A stretch of 43,806 bases of DNA from DATEEG01 sp035525055 (GCA_035525055.1 DATLEZ010000041.1:1-43806); one strand, 5' to 3'. Numbered from the stretch's first letter, positions 18,303 to 26,565 are shown. The notes: generated by a model not told the origin, from the sequence alone. Translations and numbers: made by a program.

Positions 18303-18398
18303 CTAAGTTGTACGTTTTACGTTCTACGTTTTACGGCGAACCCGCCACCTGCGTCTCGGCGCGGGTCGACGTAAAACGTACAACGTAAAACGTTCGGA
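18303..18398. repeat. intergenic palindrome built of 7-bp repeats, copy 2
   Basis: The left arm contains TTGTACGTTTTACGTTCT then ACGTTTTACG. The right arm contains ACGTAAAACGTACAACGT then AAAACGTTCG, its near-complement. The unit is the same ACGTNNT heptamer as in copy 1. The central 30 bp (CGAACCCGCCACC...GCGCGGGTCG) differ from copy 1 but can themselves pair. The element separates the ABC transporter operon end from the serine hydrolase start, again between genes of the same direction. Confidence 0.85.
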
Positions 18399-18435
18399 TC
18401 GGGCCAATCGGCGCCAAAACCTGCCATCGCCCGTT

Positions 18436-19458
18436 TCAGACGGGGAAGGCCGTTGCTTCTTCGATCTTGACTGCCACTCGCTCGCCCGGCTTGAGGTCGG
18501 GAGCCGGTCCGAGCCTGGACCGAATCCGGCTGCCGTCGGCCAAAACGATCGTTACGAGTTGGTCATGGCCGAAGTACTCGCGGCTGGCCACGACCGCCTC
18601 ACCCTCGGGGTGGGGGGTCACCAGCACTCGCTCGGGCCGGAACATGACGAGCACCTTGCCGTTGTGTTCGGTGGCGAAAGTACCGACCGCCGTTTCCACC
18701 TGCCCCTGGCCCGCCGTGGCGGGCACAAAGTCGGCATCTCCGAGGAACCCCGCCACCCACGGGTCCACTGGGACGCGGTAGAGGTCGGGAGGGGTGGCGA
18801 CCTGAACCACGCGTCCTTCCCTCATCACAGCGACGAGATCAGACAGTGAGAGCGCCTCTTCCTGATCATGGGTCACGAACAATGCAGTGGCCCGGGCCTC
18901 CGCCAGAATCTCTTTGAGCTCGCGGCGGACCCTTTGTCGAAGGGAGGCATCGAGATTGGAGAAAGGTTCATCGAGCAGGATCACGGCAGGGCGCGGAGCC
19001 AGGGCCCGGGCCAGCGCGACTCGCTGTTGTTGCCCGCCTGACAATTCGTGGGGCAGTCGCTTCTCGGTTCCGCTCAGGCCCACTAGCTCAAGGACCTCGG
19101 CAACCCGTTTCAGATCCTTCCGATCCCGAGCCCGCTTGACGAGGCCATAGCTCACGTTGGCGGCAACGCTCATGTGCGGGAACAGCGCGTAGTCCTGAAA
19201 CACCATGCCGACCCTGCGTCTCTCCGGGGGGACGTGCAACCCGGGTCCGGCCACCGGCAAACCCCCGACCGAGACCATGCCGGCGTCGGGCCGTTCGAAG
19301 CCGGCGATCACCCGAAGGGCGGTGGTCTTGCCGCAACCCGATGGGCCGAGCAGAGTCAGCGTCTGACCTTCCTCAACGGCGATGTCGAATCCCGCCAGTG
19401 CCGCCACCTCACCAAAGGTCTTGCTAAGCCCGGTTGCCTCGATCGCTAGCTCAGTCAT
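18436..19458 (-). CDS. iron(III)-type ABC transporter ATP-binding protein
   Basis: About 340-residue ATPase of the FbpC/PotA type. Walker A is GPSGCGKTTALR, the signature is LSGGQQQRVALARALA, Walker B is VILLDEPFSNLD and the switch His is in FVTHDQEEAL. A TOBE-like regulatory tail starts near residue 245 (GTFATEHNGKVLVMFRPERV). I start at the ATG at 19458; a GTG three codons upstream is also in frame. The start lies inside the permease stop region, so the two are coupled. Third gene of the binding protein-permease-ATPase operon. Confidence 0.92.
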   Translation of the reverse strand: MTELAIEATGLSKTFGEVAALAGFDIAVEEGQTLTLLGPSGCGKTTALRVIAGFERPDAGMVSVGGLPVAGPGLHVPPERRRVGMVFQDYALFPHMSVAANVSYGLVKRARDRKDLKRVAEVLELVGLSGTEKRLPHELSGGQQQRVALARALAPRPAVILLDEPFSNLDASLRQRVRRELKEILAEARATALFVTHDQEEALSLSDLVAVMREGRVVQVATPPDLYRVPVDPWVAGFLGDADFVPATAGQGQVETAVGTFATEHNGKVLVMFRPERVLVTPHPEGEAVVASREYFGHDQLVTIVLADGSRIRSRLGPAPDLKPGERVAVKIEEATAFPV

Positions 19459-21061
19459 GGAGGTCACGCGTGATCAGGAGATGGAGCGGCACCGCCGAGA
19501 CTGCGATGAGCACGAGTGCGGCAAACGAAGCCCTCGTGTAGAAGCCCTCCGAAGTCGTCGACCAGATCCGCACCGCCAGGGTTTCGAACTCGGTCGGTCG
19601 CAGGAGGAGGGTGGCCGGGAGCTCTTTCATCGTCGTGAGGAACACCAGCCCGCCACCGGCCAGCAACCCCTTCCCCATCAGGGGCAGCGTCACTCTGAAT
19701 GCAGTGGTGAGTGGTGGCCGCCCCAGCGACCGGCTCGCTTCCTCGAGGCTCGGGGAAACCTTGCGGAGGGCAACCTGGGCGGGACCGAGAGCCTGGGGGA
19801 GGAACATCATCAAATAGGCGAACAACAACAGTGGCAAGGATTGATAGAACGGAAGCAAGAGGCTAACCCCGGTCAGAAGCACGGCCAGCCCGACGGTGAT
19901 GTGGGGCAACGCGGAGACGGTCCAGGCCACCGTCTCGACTGCCTGACCAACCCGGCTTCGATACCTCACCGTGAGAACCGCCAACGGCATGGCTACCAGG
20001 ACGATCAACAACGCCGCAAGCGCGGAGACAGTCAGGGAGCGTCCCAACTCACCCCACACAGCCACGGTCTCGCGCCCGGCAAGGGTGCCTCGTACCCACC
20101 ATCGAACCAGGATCGCAACGGGCAGGGCCATCGAAAAGAGGCAAACGGCCCCAAGAAATAGATTGGCGCTGAACTTGGCTCCCCGCCCGAGCATTAGTGG
20201 TGGTTGTGGCCGCACCGTGCGGCCTCCTCTGATCTCCATTCGACGGCGGCTCTTCCTCTCGGCCAAAAGAACCGCGAGAGCCAGGAACATCAGTACCGCG
20301 GCGAGCACCGTCGCCGGCCTTCGATCGAGGCGACCGGCGTACTGCAGAAAGATCGCTCTGGTGAAGGTGTCATAGCGAAGCAGCGACACGGCCCCGAAAT
20401 CGGCCATGGTGTACAGCGCCACGAGCAATCCTGCGTTGCGCACTGCTGGGGCGATCTGAGGCAGAGTCACCGTTCGGAATCGACGCCGACGTTTTGCCCC
20501 AAGGCCGCGGGCGATCTCGTCCAGTGAAGGATCGAGCGAGCGAAACGCCGGAACCAGCGTGAGGTGAACATAGGGATAGGTAAAAAGGATCAGGGCCAGC
20601 GAGGCCGCCCAGAATCCGCGCGGGATCGGAATCGGGCCCAGGCCAAACGGGGCGATGAGCTCGGACACCATTCCTTCGCGCCCGGTGGCCCCCAGGAGCG
20701 CCAGGGCACCGACGTAAGAAGGGATCACGAGCGGCAGGGCTGCCAGCGTCGACCAAAGGCGTCGTCCCGCCAGGTTGGTCCGGGATGTAAGCCAGGCAGT
20801 GCTCAGGCCAATGACAGTCGCACCGGTGACCACGGTCACGACGAGCAGGACCGTGTTGAGCCCGAGCTCGACCAGGCGACCGGCCGGAAGGACACCGACC
20901 CAGGCCCCCCCGAAGGCTGCATTCCAAAGCAGGTAGGCCAGTGGGAATACCAGCGGCAGGACCATCAGCGTCGTGAACGCCACCAGCCCCGCCGGTGCCC
21001 GATGCTTTCGCTCCGGGACGAGCAGGGCCGAGGAGGGCACCGGGCTGGTGGCGGTTGTCAC
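19451..21061 (-). CDS. iron(III)-type ABC transporter permease, fused double domain
   Basis: 536-residue inner-membrane permease with about twelve transmembrane segments. It is the FbpB/SfuB type, in which two permease domains are fused in one chain. The first domain's EAA-like loop is near FRSLDPSLDEIARGLGAKRR. The second domain's loop is LRKVSPSLEEASRSLGRPPL. Both have the expected E-A-x3-G shape for docking the ATPase. The start is GTG at 21061. The gap to the binding-protein gene holds two tandem G-rich hairpins that could lower expression relative to the binding protein. Confidence 0.92.
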   Translation of the reverse strand: MTTATSPVPSSALLVPERKHRAPAGLVAFTTLMVLPLVFPLAYLLWNAAFGGAWVGVLPAGRLVELGLNTVLLVVTVVTGATVIGLSTAWLTSRTNLAGRRLWSTLAALPLVIPSYVGALALLGATGREGMVSELIAPFGLGPIPIPRGFWAASLALILFTYPYVHLTLVPAFRSLDPSLDEIARGLGAKRRRRFRTVTLPQIAPAVRNAGLLVALYTMADFGAVSLLRYDTFTRAIFLQYAGRLDRRPATVLAAVLMFLALAVLLAERKSRRRMEIRGGRTVRPQPPLMLGRGAKFSANLFLGAVCLFSMALPVAILVRWWVRGTLAGRETVAVWGELGRSLTVSALAALLIVLVAMPLAVLTVRYRSRVGQAVETVAWTVSALPHITVGLAVLLTGVSLLLPFYQSLPLLLFAYLMMFLPQALGPAQVALRKVSPSLEEASRSLGRPPLTTAFRVTLPLMGKGLLAGGGLVFLTTMKELPATLLLRPTEFETLAVRIWSTTSEGFYTRASFAALVLIAVSAVPLHLLITRDLHD

Positions 21062-21091
21062 TGAGTCAGGATCACCCCCCTCGTCTTGCTT

Positions 21092-21145
21092 TGGCGGGGG
21101 TCCCTCCCCATCCGCATGCTCTGGCGGGGGTCCCTCCCCATCCGC
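21092..21145. repeat. two tandem copies of a G-rich 24-bp hairpin unit
   Basis: TGGCGGGGGTCCC followed by TCCCCATCCGC occurs at 21092-21115 and again, unchanged, at 21122-21145 (period 30 bp). Each unit can fold GGGG/CCCC around a short loop. A similar pair, on the other strand with two changes in the best unit, lies upstream of recG at 36451-36499. Confidence 0.8.
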
Positions 21146-22182
21146 TAAACAAGTCCCGCCTCGGTGATCATGTCGGTGGCGCGGTCGAGAACGTCGGCCA
21201 TATCGGTCGCCGACAGCAAAGGGCTAACCAGAGAATCCAGAACGGGGGCTCCGGCCGGAGCGGGAGCATCCGATGCCACCGGATACTCGAAGTTGGTCTC
21301 GGCGAAGTAGGTCTGGGACTCCCTCGAGAGCAGGAAAGCAATCAACTCGGTCGCACCCGCGGGGTTTTGGGCGGTGGCGAGCATGGAGATCCCCGACGGC
21401 ATCACCAGGGAGCCGGCATCGGGCTCATCGAAGAAGTGGTTCTGGCCGGTGGTCCCGCCCTGCTCGGCGCCGAGTTGGAGCAGGTAGTAGTGGTTGATCA
21501 GGCCGACGTCGACATCACCGGCATCGACGGCGGCTGCAATCGGAGTGTTTCCGTCATATGTGATCGGATCGTTGGCGGCCAGCCCTTCAAGCCATGCGAG
21601 TGTGGCTTCTTCGCCCTCGGTCAGGATCATCGCCGAGACAAAGGCGACGAAGGAGCCATTGGTGGGAGCGATCCCGACCCTCCCCGACCACTCGGGGTCG
21701 ACGAGGTCCTTGTAGCTGACCGGAAGCCCGTCTTCGGGTACCAGGTCGGGGTTGAAGGCGAGAACCCTGCTCCGCACGGTTACCCCCACCCATAGGCCGT
21801 CGGTGTCCCGGAAAGCTGCCGACACCAGAGACAGGATCGACTCGGGCAGCGGGACCATGAGATCGGCAACCGAACCAAGCGAGGCCGGATCCTGGGCGTA
21901 GAAGAGGTCGGCTGGCGAATCGGCTCCTTCGGTGAGAAGGGTCGCCGCCATCTCCGGGGAACTGCCGTAACGCACTTCGACGTCGATCCCCGAAGCTTCC
22001 TCGAAGCGCTCGACAAGTGGCGCCACCAACTCCTCGGTACGTCCGGAGTAGAGGGTCACAACGCCGTAGACAGCCACGGTCGAACCGGTGGTTGCAGCTG
22101 TCGTCGTCGCGGTCGAAGAAGCGCAGGCGGCGAGGATTGGAACTGTTAGAAGGGCCGCGAGGACCCGAATCGCGTACTTCAT
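21145..22182 (-). CDS. iron-type ABC transporter substrate-binding lipoprotein
   Basis: 345 residues. The N terminus is a lipoprotein signal, MKYAIRVLAALLTVPILAAC, with the lipobox Cys at 20, then a Thr/Ser-rich linker. The mature part (VVTLYSGRTEELVAPLVERF, DLFYAQDPASLGSVADLM, VDVGLINHYYLL) matches the FbpA/FutA iron-binding family, including a double Tyr near the C-terminal half. Most likely ferric iron, possibly another metal. It is the first gene of its operon, divergent from a DtxR-family regulator, and its promoter is covered by a palindrome. Confidence 0.9.
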   Translation of the reverse strand: MKYAIRVLAALLTVPILAACASSTATTTAATTGSTVAVYGVVTLYSGRTEELVAPLVERFEEASGIDVEVRYGSSPEMAATLLTEGADSPADLFYAQDPASLGSVADLMVPLPESILSLVSAAFRDTDGLWVGVTVRSRVLAFNPDLVPEDGLPVSYKDLVDPEWSGRVGIAPTNGSFVAFVSAMILTEGEEATLAWLEGLAANDPITYDGNTPIAAAVDAGDVDVGLINHYYLLQLGAEQGGTTGQNHFFDEPDAGSLVMPSGISMLATAQNPAGATELIAFLLSRESQTYFAETNFEYPVASDAPAPAGAPVLDSLVSPLLSATDMADVLDRATDMITEAGLV

Positions 22183-22188
22183 TCCTCC

Positions 22189-22219
22189 ACCCTATTTGCA
22201 CTACCACCATAGTGCAAAT
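22189..22219 (-). promoter_or_regulatory. promoter of the binding-protein gene overlapped by a 10-bp-arm palindrome
   Basis: On the minus strand, -35 TTGCAC (22212-22217), a 17-nt spacer and -10 TAGGGT (22189-22194) end 6 nt before the ATG at 22182, giving a leaderless start. ATTTGCACTA (22194-22203) and TAGTGCAAAT (22210-22219) form a perfect palindrome with a 6-nt centre. It covers the whole spacer and the -35. A bound repressor would block polymerase; the likely binder is the adjacent DtxR-family protein or a Fur/Zur-type protein encoded elsewhere. Confidence 0.7.
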
Positions 22220-22235
22220 CACCTTACGACAGTCG

Positions 22236-22257
22236 TTAGGGAACCCTAATCTTAGGG
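22236..22257. promoter_or_regulatory. three phased TTAGGG half-sites, candidate DtxR-family operator
   Basis: TTAGGG at 22236, CCCTAA at 22244 and TTAGGG at 22252 are alternately inverted and spaced exactly 8 bp apart. This gives two overlapping palindromes. The DtxR/IdeR box consensus (TTAGG..AG.CT..CCTAA) has similar ends. The array lies between the two divergent promoters and could take two regulator dimers. Confidence 0.6.
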
Positions 22258-22283
22258 ATCAAACCGCGGACCCGTGCCGTCGG

Positions 22284-22289
22284 TAACCT
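22284..22289 (+). promoter_or_regulatory. -10 element TAACCT of the DtxR-family gene
   Basis: TAACCT ends 6 nt before the ATG at 22296. That predicts a leaderless transcript whose expression can be controlled by the half-site array directly upstream. Confidence 0.5.
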
Positions 22290-22295
22290 GTGGAA

Positions 22296-22961
22296 ATGGA
22301 CGCCAGCTCATACACCGCGACGCTTCGCGAATACGTTGCGGCCGTCTACGAACTTGGGGAGGAGGGCCTGCCGGTCATTCAGGCCCGGATGGCCGAATGG
22401 CTGGGCGTGAGCAGACCGTCGGTGTCGGAGATGATCAAGCGGATGGATGCCGACGGCCTCGTGACCTCCGATGGGGAAATCAGGCTTACCAACAAGGGCC
22501 GGCACCTCGCCGAAGTCGTTGTTCGCAGGCATCGCCTGGCCGAGCGATTCCTCTCCGAGGAACTCGGACTCCCCTGGGTCAAGGTCCATGCCGAGGCCGA
22601 GGTGTGGGAACACATCATCTCCGACGACGTCGAGGAGGCAATGCTTGCCAAACTGGGCAAGCCCACCACCTGTCCTCACGGCAATCCCATCCCGGGCGCC
22701 GGATATCGCCAGCCCAACCTCACCCGGATGGCCCAACTCGGCCCGGATTCGTTAGTCCTCCATCGCATCTCGGAAGAGCTAGAGCTCGATTCCGAGATCA
22801 TGGGTTTTCTCGACGACGCCGGACTGAGACCGGGCGCCGAAGTCGAGCTCATCGCCAAGACGCCGGACGGCACGCTCACCGTGAAAGTGAACCGGGCCGA
22901 TCAGGTTGGGATCGGATCGTTCATCGCCGAACGTCTCTTCCTCGCCTCGACGCCGGTCTGA
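22296..22961 (+). CDS. DtxR/IdeR-family metal-dependent regulator
   Basis: 221-residue repressor-type protein. Residues 1-65 form the winged helix (YELGEEGLPVIQARMAEWLG, VSRPSVSEMIKRMDADGLV). The dimer and metal domain follows (RRHRLAERFLSEELGLPW, HAEAEVWEHIISDDVEE, CPHGNPIPG), with the His/Glu ligands expected for the family. A C-terminal SH3-like FeoA domain runs from about 150 (GLRPGAEVELIAKTPDGTLTV). It probably controls the divergent iron-type transporter. The effector could be Fe2+ or Mn2+. A GTG at 22290 is an alternative start, but it abuts the -10 box. Confidence 0.92.
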   Translation: MDASSYTATLREYVAAVYELGEEGLPVIQARMAEWLGVSRPSVSEMIKRMDADGLVTSDGEIRLTNKGRHLAEVVVRRHRLAERFLSEELGLPWVKVHAEAEVWEHIISDDVEEAMLAKLGKPTTCPHGNPIPGAGYRQPNLTRMAQLGPDSLVLHRISEELELDSEIMGFLDDAGLRPGAEVELIAKTPDGTLTVKVNRADQVGIGSFIAERLFLASTPV

Positions 22962-22988
22962 CCCAAGGCCCCTCCGAACACTCCGCGT

Positions 22989-23696
22989 TCAGCCGGCCAA
23001 CATCTCCTTGAGGGCGGCCCGAGCGGCCTCTTGTTCGGCTTCGCGTTTGGAGGCCCCGCGGCCCTCACCACGAATCGTCCCGTCCACCATGACGGCGGCG
23101 GTGAACTGCTTGGCGTGATCGGGGCCGAAGCCGGCCACCTCGTAGCGGGGAGTGAGGCCGAGTGCTGCCAGGACCTCCTGGAGGCGTGTCTTGTAGTCGG
23201 CGTCTCCCGGGCGCTGGGCCCTCATTCGGACGCGTTCGGCCCAATGGGTCATCACGACCGCGGCGGCGTGGTCATAGCCGGCATCTAGATAGACGGCCGC
23301 AATCAGCGCTTCCATGGCGTCGGCCAGAATCGAGGGCTTGTTGCGGCCACCTGTGATGTCCTCCCCACGCCCCAGTCGGATAAAGGCGGGCAGGCCGATC
23401 ACGTGCGCCACCTCCGCCAACTCTTCCCGGCTGACGACGGCGGCCCTGACCTTGGCCATCTGACCTTCGGGCATGTGACCGAATTCGTTGAATAGGAATG
23501 TGGTCACGGCCAGGCCGAGGACGGCATCACCGAGGAACTCGAACCGCTCGTTGTGGGCAACGCCGGGATGCTCGGCGTGATACGAGCGGTGGATCAGAGA
23601 CCACGCAAGGATTTCCGGATCTCTGAATTTGTGCCCCAGGGCGTCCTCCAATGGGGCCAATGACTGGCCCTCGAGATCGACGTCGCTGGCGCCCAT
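22989..23696 (-). CDS. rnc: ribonuclease III
   Basis: Double-stranded-RNA endonuclease that processes rRNA and structured mRNAs. 235 residues. The catalytic signature is RFEFLGDAVLGLAV (about 51-64), and the second acidic cluster is SILADAMEALIAAVYLDAG. The C-terminal dsRNA-binding domain runs from about 165 (DYKTRLQEVLAALGLTPRY to GASKREAEQEAARAALKEML). Last gene of the coaD-plsX-rnc block, 28 bp after plsX. It is convergent with the DtxR-family gene, with 27 bp between stops. Confidence 0.95.
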   Translation of the reverse strand: MGASDVDLEGQSLAPLEDALGHKFRDPEILAWSLIHRSYHAEHPGVAHNERFEFLGDAVLGLAVTTFLFNEFGHMPEGQMAKVRAAVVSREELAEVAHVIGLPAFIRLGRGEDITGGRNKPSILADAMEALIAAVYLDAGYDHAAAVVMTHWAERVRMRAQRPGDADYKTRLQEVLAALGLTPRYEVAGFGPDHAKQFTAAVMVDGTIRGEGRGASKREAEQEAARAALKEMLAG

Positions 23697-23724
23697 CAGG
23701 GCTCGCTCATTCGGGTCACCGACA

Positions 23725-24699
23725 TCATGTCTGGGCCAGGCGGGCCGTCATCTTGCCGACCAGATCGCGCTCGACCCCGTCCCTCGCCTGTCGCAGCGCG
23801 TTGGCCACCGCGATCCGGGACGACGAACCGTGGGCGATGACAACAACCCCGTCGACCCCCAGCAGGTAGGCCCCACCGGTGTGCTCATAATCCAGGGTCC
23901 GCCGAATCGCCGCTATTGCTTCGACGGCCTGTTCACGCACAGTTCCGTCCAAAGACTCGAAGGCTTCGAGCACCATCGCGATCACCATCGCGGCCACGCC
24001 CTCGATGGTCTTGAGGGTGATGTTGCCAACAAACCCATCGGTCACGAAAACGTCGGCCTTGTTCGCACCGAGATCACGTCCTTCGACGTTGCCGATGAAG
24101 TTCACCGGTGCAGTGGCGAGCAGTCGGTGCACTTCCTTTTCGACGGCTCTCCCCTTTCCAGGTTCCTCACCGTTGTTGAGAAGCCCGATCCGGGGTCGCT
24201 GCATGCCGAAGAACACCTCTGCCGCCACCGACCCCATCACTGCGAATTGGATGAGGTGTTCAGCCTTGACGTCGAGATTTGCTCCCGAGTCGAGGATCAG
24301 GGTGGACGTTCCGGGAGTGGGGATTATCGAGGCGATCGTCGGCCGCAGGACTCCAGGGGCACGTCCAATCAGGATGGCCGCTGCTGCCATGGACGCCCCG
24401 GTCGACCCCGCCGAGACGAATGCACCCGCCGAACCGTCCCGGACCAGGCGGGCGGCGACGCTTATCGACGACTCGGGCTTCTCGCGGAGGGCACGGGCCG
24501 GGTCGGCTCCCATCTCGATCGACTCAGGGGCATGCACGACCGGAAGTGATGCCGACAGCGCGGCCAATTCCCGCTTGAGTGTCTCCTCGTCCCCAACCAG
24601 CACCACATCGACGCCGTCGCCTGCAGCGAGCACCGCACCCGCCACGGTCTCGGCCGGGGCTCGATCGCCGCCCATAGCGTCGAGGGCGATCGGGATCAT
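23725..24699 (-). CDS. plsX: phosphate acyltransferase PlsX
   Basis: Makes acyl-phosphate from acyl-ACP, the first committed donor for membrane phospholipid synthesis. 324 residues. The N terminus IPIALDAMGGDRAPAETVAG, the block GSTGASMAAAAILIGRAPGV, NNGEEPGKG and DVFVTDGFVGNITLKTIEG are characteristic. The ATG overlaps the rpmF stop by ATGA, the widespread rpmF-plsX coupling that ties membrane synthesis to ribosome production. Confidence 0.95.
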   Translation of the reverse strand: MIPIALDAMGGDRAPAETVAGAVLAAGDGVDVVLVGDEETLKRELAALSASLPVVHAPESIEMGADPARALREKPESSISVAARLVRDGSAGAFVSAGSTGASMAAAAILIGRAPGVLRPTIASIIPTPGTSTLILDSGANLDVKAEHLIQFAVMGSVAAEVFFGMQRPRIGLLNNGEEPGKGRAVEKEVHRLLATAPVNFIGNVEGRDLGANKADVFVTDGFVGNITLKTIEGVAAMVIAMVLEAFESLDGTVREQAVEAIAAIRRTLDYEHTGGAYLLGVDGVVVIAHGSSSRIAVANALRQARDGVERDLVGKMTARLAQT

Positions 24700-24872
24700 T
24701 CGGTCTCGAGGACCTCACGGCCGCGGTAGGTCCCGCACTGGGGACAGGCCCGGTGGGGCAGTTTCTGGGCACGGCATTGCGGACAGACGGAAATCGACGG
24801 CTTGGTGAGCTTCCAGGCCGAACGCCGGTGATGGGTTCGCATGCGCGAGCTTTTCTTCTTGGGCACCGCCAT
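24696..24872 (-). CDS. rpmF: 50S ribosomal protein L32
   Basis: 58 residues beginning MAVPKKKSSRMRTHHRRSAW, the standard L32 N terminus. It carries an intact zinc ribbon, CPQC at about 37-40 and CPQC at 50-53. The start at 24872 is set by homology and by GGAG 8 nt upstream; the frame is open further upstream, but that part is not L32. It overlaps plsX by ATGA and follows the DUF177 gene after 11 bp. Confidence 0.95.
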   Translation of the reverse strand: MAVPKKKSSRMRTHHRRSAWKLTKPSISVCPQCRAQKLPHRACPQCGTYRGREVLETE

Positions 24873-24883
24873 GGTGCACTCCT

Positions 24884-25408
24884 TCAGGTTTCGGATCCGA
24901 ACAGTTGTTTCAGCGCGGCAAAAGGCGAGCTCGACTGGTCGCCGTGGCCCGCGCAAGGGGACATATTCAAGTCGGCTCCGCACGTTGGGCAAAGTCCTAA
25001 GCAATCGGGCTTGCACAGGGGATCCGCCGGGAGGGAGAGGGAAACCTCGTCATGGACCAGCGGGCCTAGGTCGATGAAGCCCTCGTGGCTGACCCGCAGA
25101 AGGTCCTCGTCAGCCAGTTTCGTGCCCGAACCGGCGAAAAGCTCGGTGAACTCGACCTCGATCGAACCGTCCCATTCCATCAAACAGCGGGCACACACGT
25201 GATGGGCGACGGTGCTAGCGCTTCCCCGGGCGATGATGCCTTCGGGGATCGAGTCGAGCTGGGCAATGACCTCCGCCACATCGTCGACAACCGTTTCGCC
25301 GACCTTGAGTTGGAGGGGCAACTCCCCGCCGACAGGGCGAGAGAGACCGGGATGCCCGAGAAGATCGGTCACCTGATATCGGAGCATGCTCCCATTTTCG
25401 TTGACCAT
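24884..25408 (-). CDS. DUF177 (YceD-family) protein
   Basis: 174 residues. It has the DUF177 core around VCARCLMEWDGSIEVEFTEL, the segment GFIDLGPLVHDEVSLSLP and the terminal zinc motif CKPDCLGLCPTCGADLN. These proteins sit immediately before rpmF in most bacteria and are needed for normal 23S rRNA levels in several plants and bacteria. Two starts are possible: 25408, or the Met at 25387 that begins MLRYQVTDL. I keep the longer one, with low certainty. Confidence 0.88.
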   Translation of the reverse strand: MVNENGSMLRYQVTDLLGHPGLSRPVGGELPLQLKVGETVVDDVAEVIAQLDSIPEGIIARGSASTVAHHVCARCLMEWDGSIEVEFTELFAGSGTKLADEDLLRVSHEGFIDLGPLVHDEVSLSLPADPLCKPDCLGLCPTCGADLNMSPCAGHGDQSSSPFAALKQLFGSET

Positions 25409-25459
25409 GGAGATAATCGTGATTCGCTAGATCGAATGCGACTTTGATCGGAACTCTGA

Positions 25460-25966
25460 CTAGATCGGAACTTCTGGGCTCTTCGGTCGAGCCCGATGGA
25501 ACTCGTCACGGGCGTAGTGGACCCTTCCCAGCAACTCAGTCAGGAGAGTCTCGACACGAGAGAGATGACCGTCGATTTCGTCCTCGGCTTCGAGCCGCAT
25601 CTTCCGTGACTCCCCCTCGGCCCGGCGCACGAGGATGTTTGCCTCCTCGACGGCTTCGGTGACGATGTGACTCTCGGCGACGAGCCGCCGCGAGTCGGAC
25701 TGCGCCCTCTCGGTGATCTCCCGGGCCCGCTCATTGGTGCGGGCGATGAACGCCTCGCGTTCGCGCACCATCCACCTTGCCGCCCGGAGCTCGTCGGGAA
25801 GCGCTCCCTGCAACTTCTGCAGTTGTTCGATCACATAGTCGCGATCGAGGAGCACATTGCCGGACAGTGGCACCGACTTGGCTTCTTGAACTTCGGCAAT
25901 CAGTGCCTCGATCAGTTCGAAGACGTCGGTGTTCCCGGGATCAGGAGAGCCCTGTTCGTCACTCAT
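25460..25966 (-). CDS. coiled-coil protein of the Rv2927c/DivIVA-like type
   Basis: 168 residues. After a polar start, FELIEALIAEVQEAKSVPLS and VLLDRDYVIEQLQKLQGALP lead into a long charged coiled coil from about residue 60 to 150 (EREAFIARTNERAREITERA). This looks like the DivIVA and ATP-synthase-b-like proteins encoded beside coaD in actinobacteria, such as mycobacterial Rv2927c. It probably has a role in envelope growth or cell division, but none is proven. The start at 25966 overlaps the coaD stop (ATGA). Confidence 0.75.
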   Translation of the reverse strand: MSDEQGSPDPGNTDVFELIEALIAEVQEAKSVPLSGNVLLDRDYVIEQLQKLQGALPDELRAARWMVREREAFIARTNERAREITERAQSDSRRLVAESHIVTEAVEEANILVRRAEGESRKMRLEAEDEIDGHLSRVETLLTELLGRVHYARDEFHRARPKSPEVPI

Positions 25967-26436
25967 TCTTTGCCCACCTTGGCTCGAAGGGCCTTGGCAA
26001 CGTTGTCCGGTACCAGCGTATCGACATCGCCCCCGAGACGAGCTACTTCCCGAACCAACGACGAGGACAGATAGCTCCACTGCGGGTTCGTCGGTATGAA
26101 CAGAGTCTCCATCCCCGCCAGGGTGTAGTTCATCTGCGCCATTTGCAGTTCGTAATCGAAATCGCTGATGGCCCGCAGACCCTTCACCACCACATCCACG
26201 TTCTTGACCCGGGCAAAGTCGACCAGCAGGCCTTCGAAGGCCTGGACCTCGGCGCGCCCACCGACCATCTCGTCGAGCAGCGCCACTCTCTCCTCGGCTC
26301 CGAAGAACGGCGTCTTGGACGGGTTGTGGACCACTCCGACCACGACGCGGTCGAACACCTCGATGGCCCGGTTGATGACATCGAGGTGTCCGTTGGTCGG
26401 CGGATCAAAGCTGCCAGGACAGAGAGCGGCGGTCAG
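25963..26436 (-). CDS. coaD: phosphopantetheine adenylyltransferase, probable CTG start
   Basis: Penultimate step of coenzyme A synthesis. The nucleotide-binding T/HxGH motif is CPGSFDPPTNGHLDVI, and SSSLVREVARLGGDV matches the ISSTxVR block. At 157 residues it has family length only if translation starts at the CTG at 26436. That CTG aligns with the usual first Met (LTAALCPGSFDP against MTGAVCPGSFDP of the mycobacterial enzyme) and has GAAGGAG 5 nt upstream. The only other in-frame start is GTG at 26496, which adds 20 atypical residues and has no ribosome site. Confidence 0.9.
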   Translation of the reverse strand: MTAALCPGSFDPPTNGHLDVINRAIEVFDRVVVGVVHNPSKTPFFGAEERVALLDEMVGGRAEVQAFEGLLVDFARVKNVDVVVKGLRAISDFDYELQMAQMNYTLAGMETLFIPTNPQWSYLSSSLVREVARLGGDVDTLVPDNVAKALRAKVGKE

Positions 26437-26565
26437 AAAGGCTCCTTCGTGCTTATCCCATTGTGCCGTGTCCGGCGAGGGGGGTGTTGATTTCACGATT
26501 TCTCATTGGTGACTTTGGCCTCCCGCGATTTTGGTCTGACCCCCCGCCGTCCCAACATCGAGACA

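Noticed and set aside
21061..21795. Plus-strand 266-codon frame across the transporter repeats
   Set aside because: Opposite the binding-protein gene, with no motif; its start region consists of the G-rich repeats.
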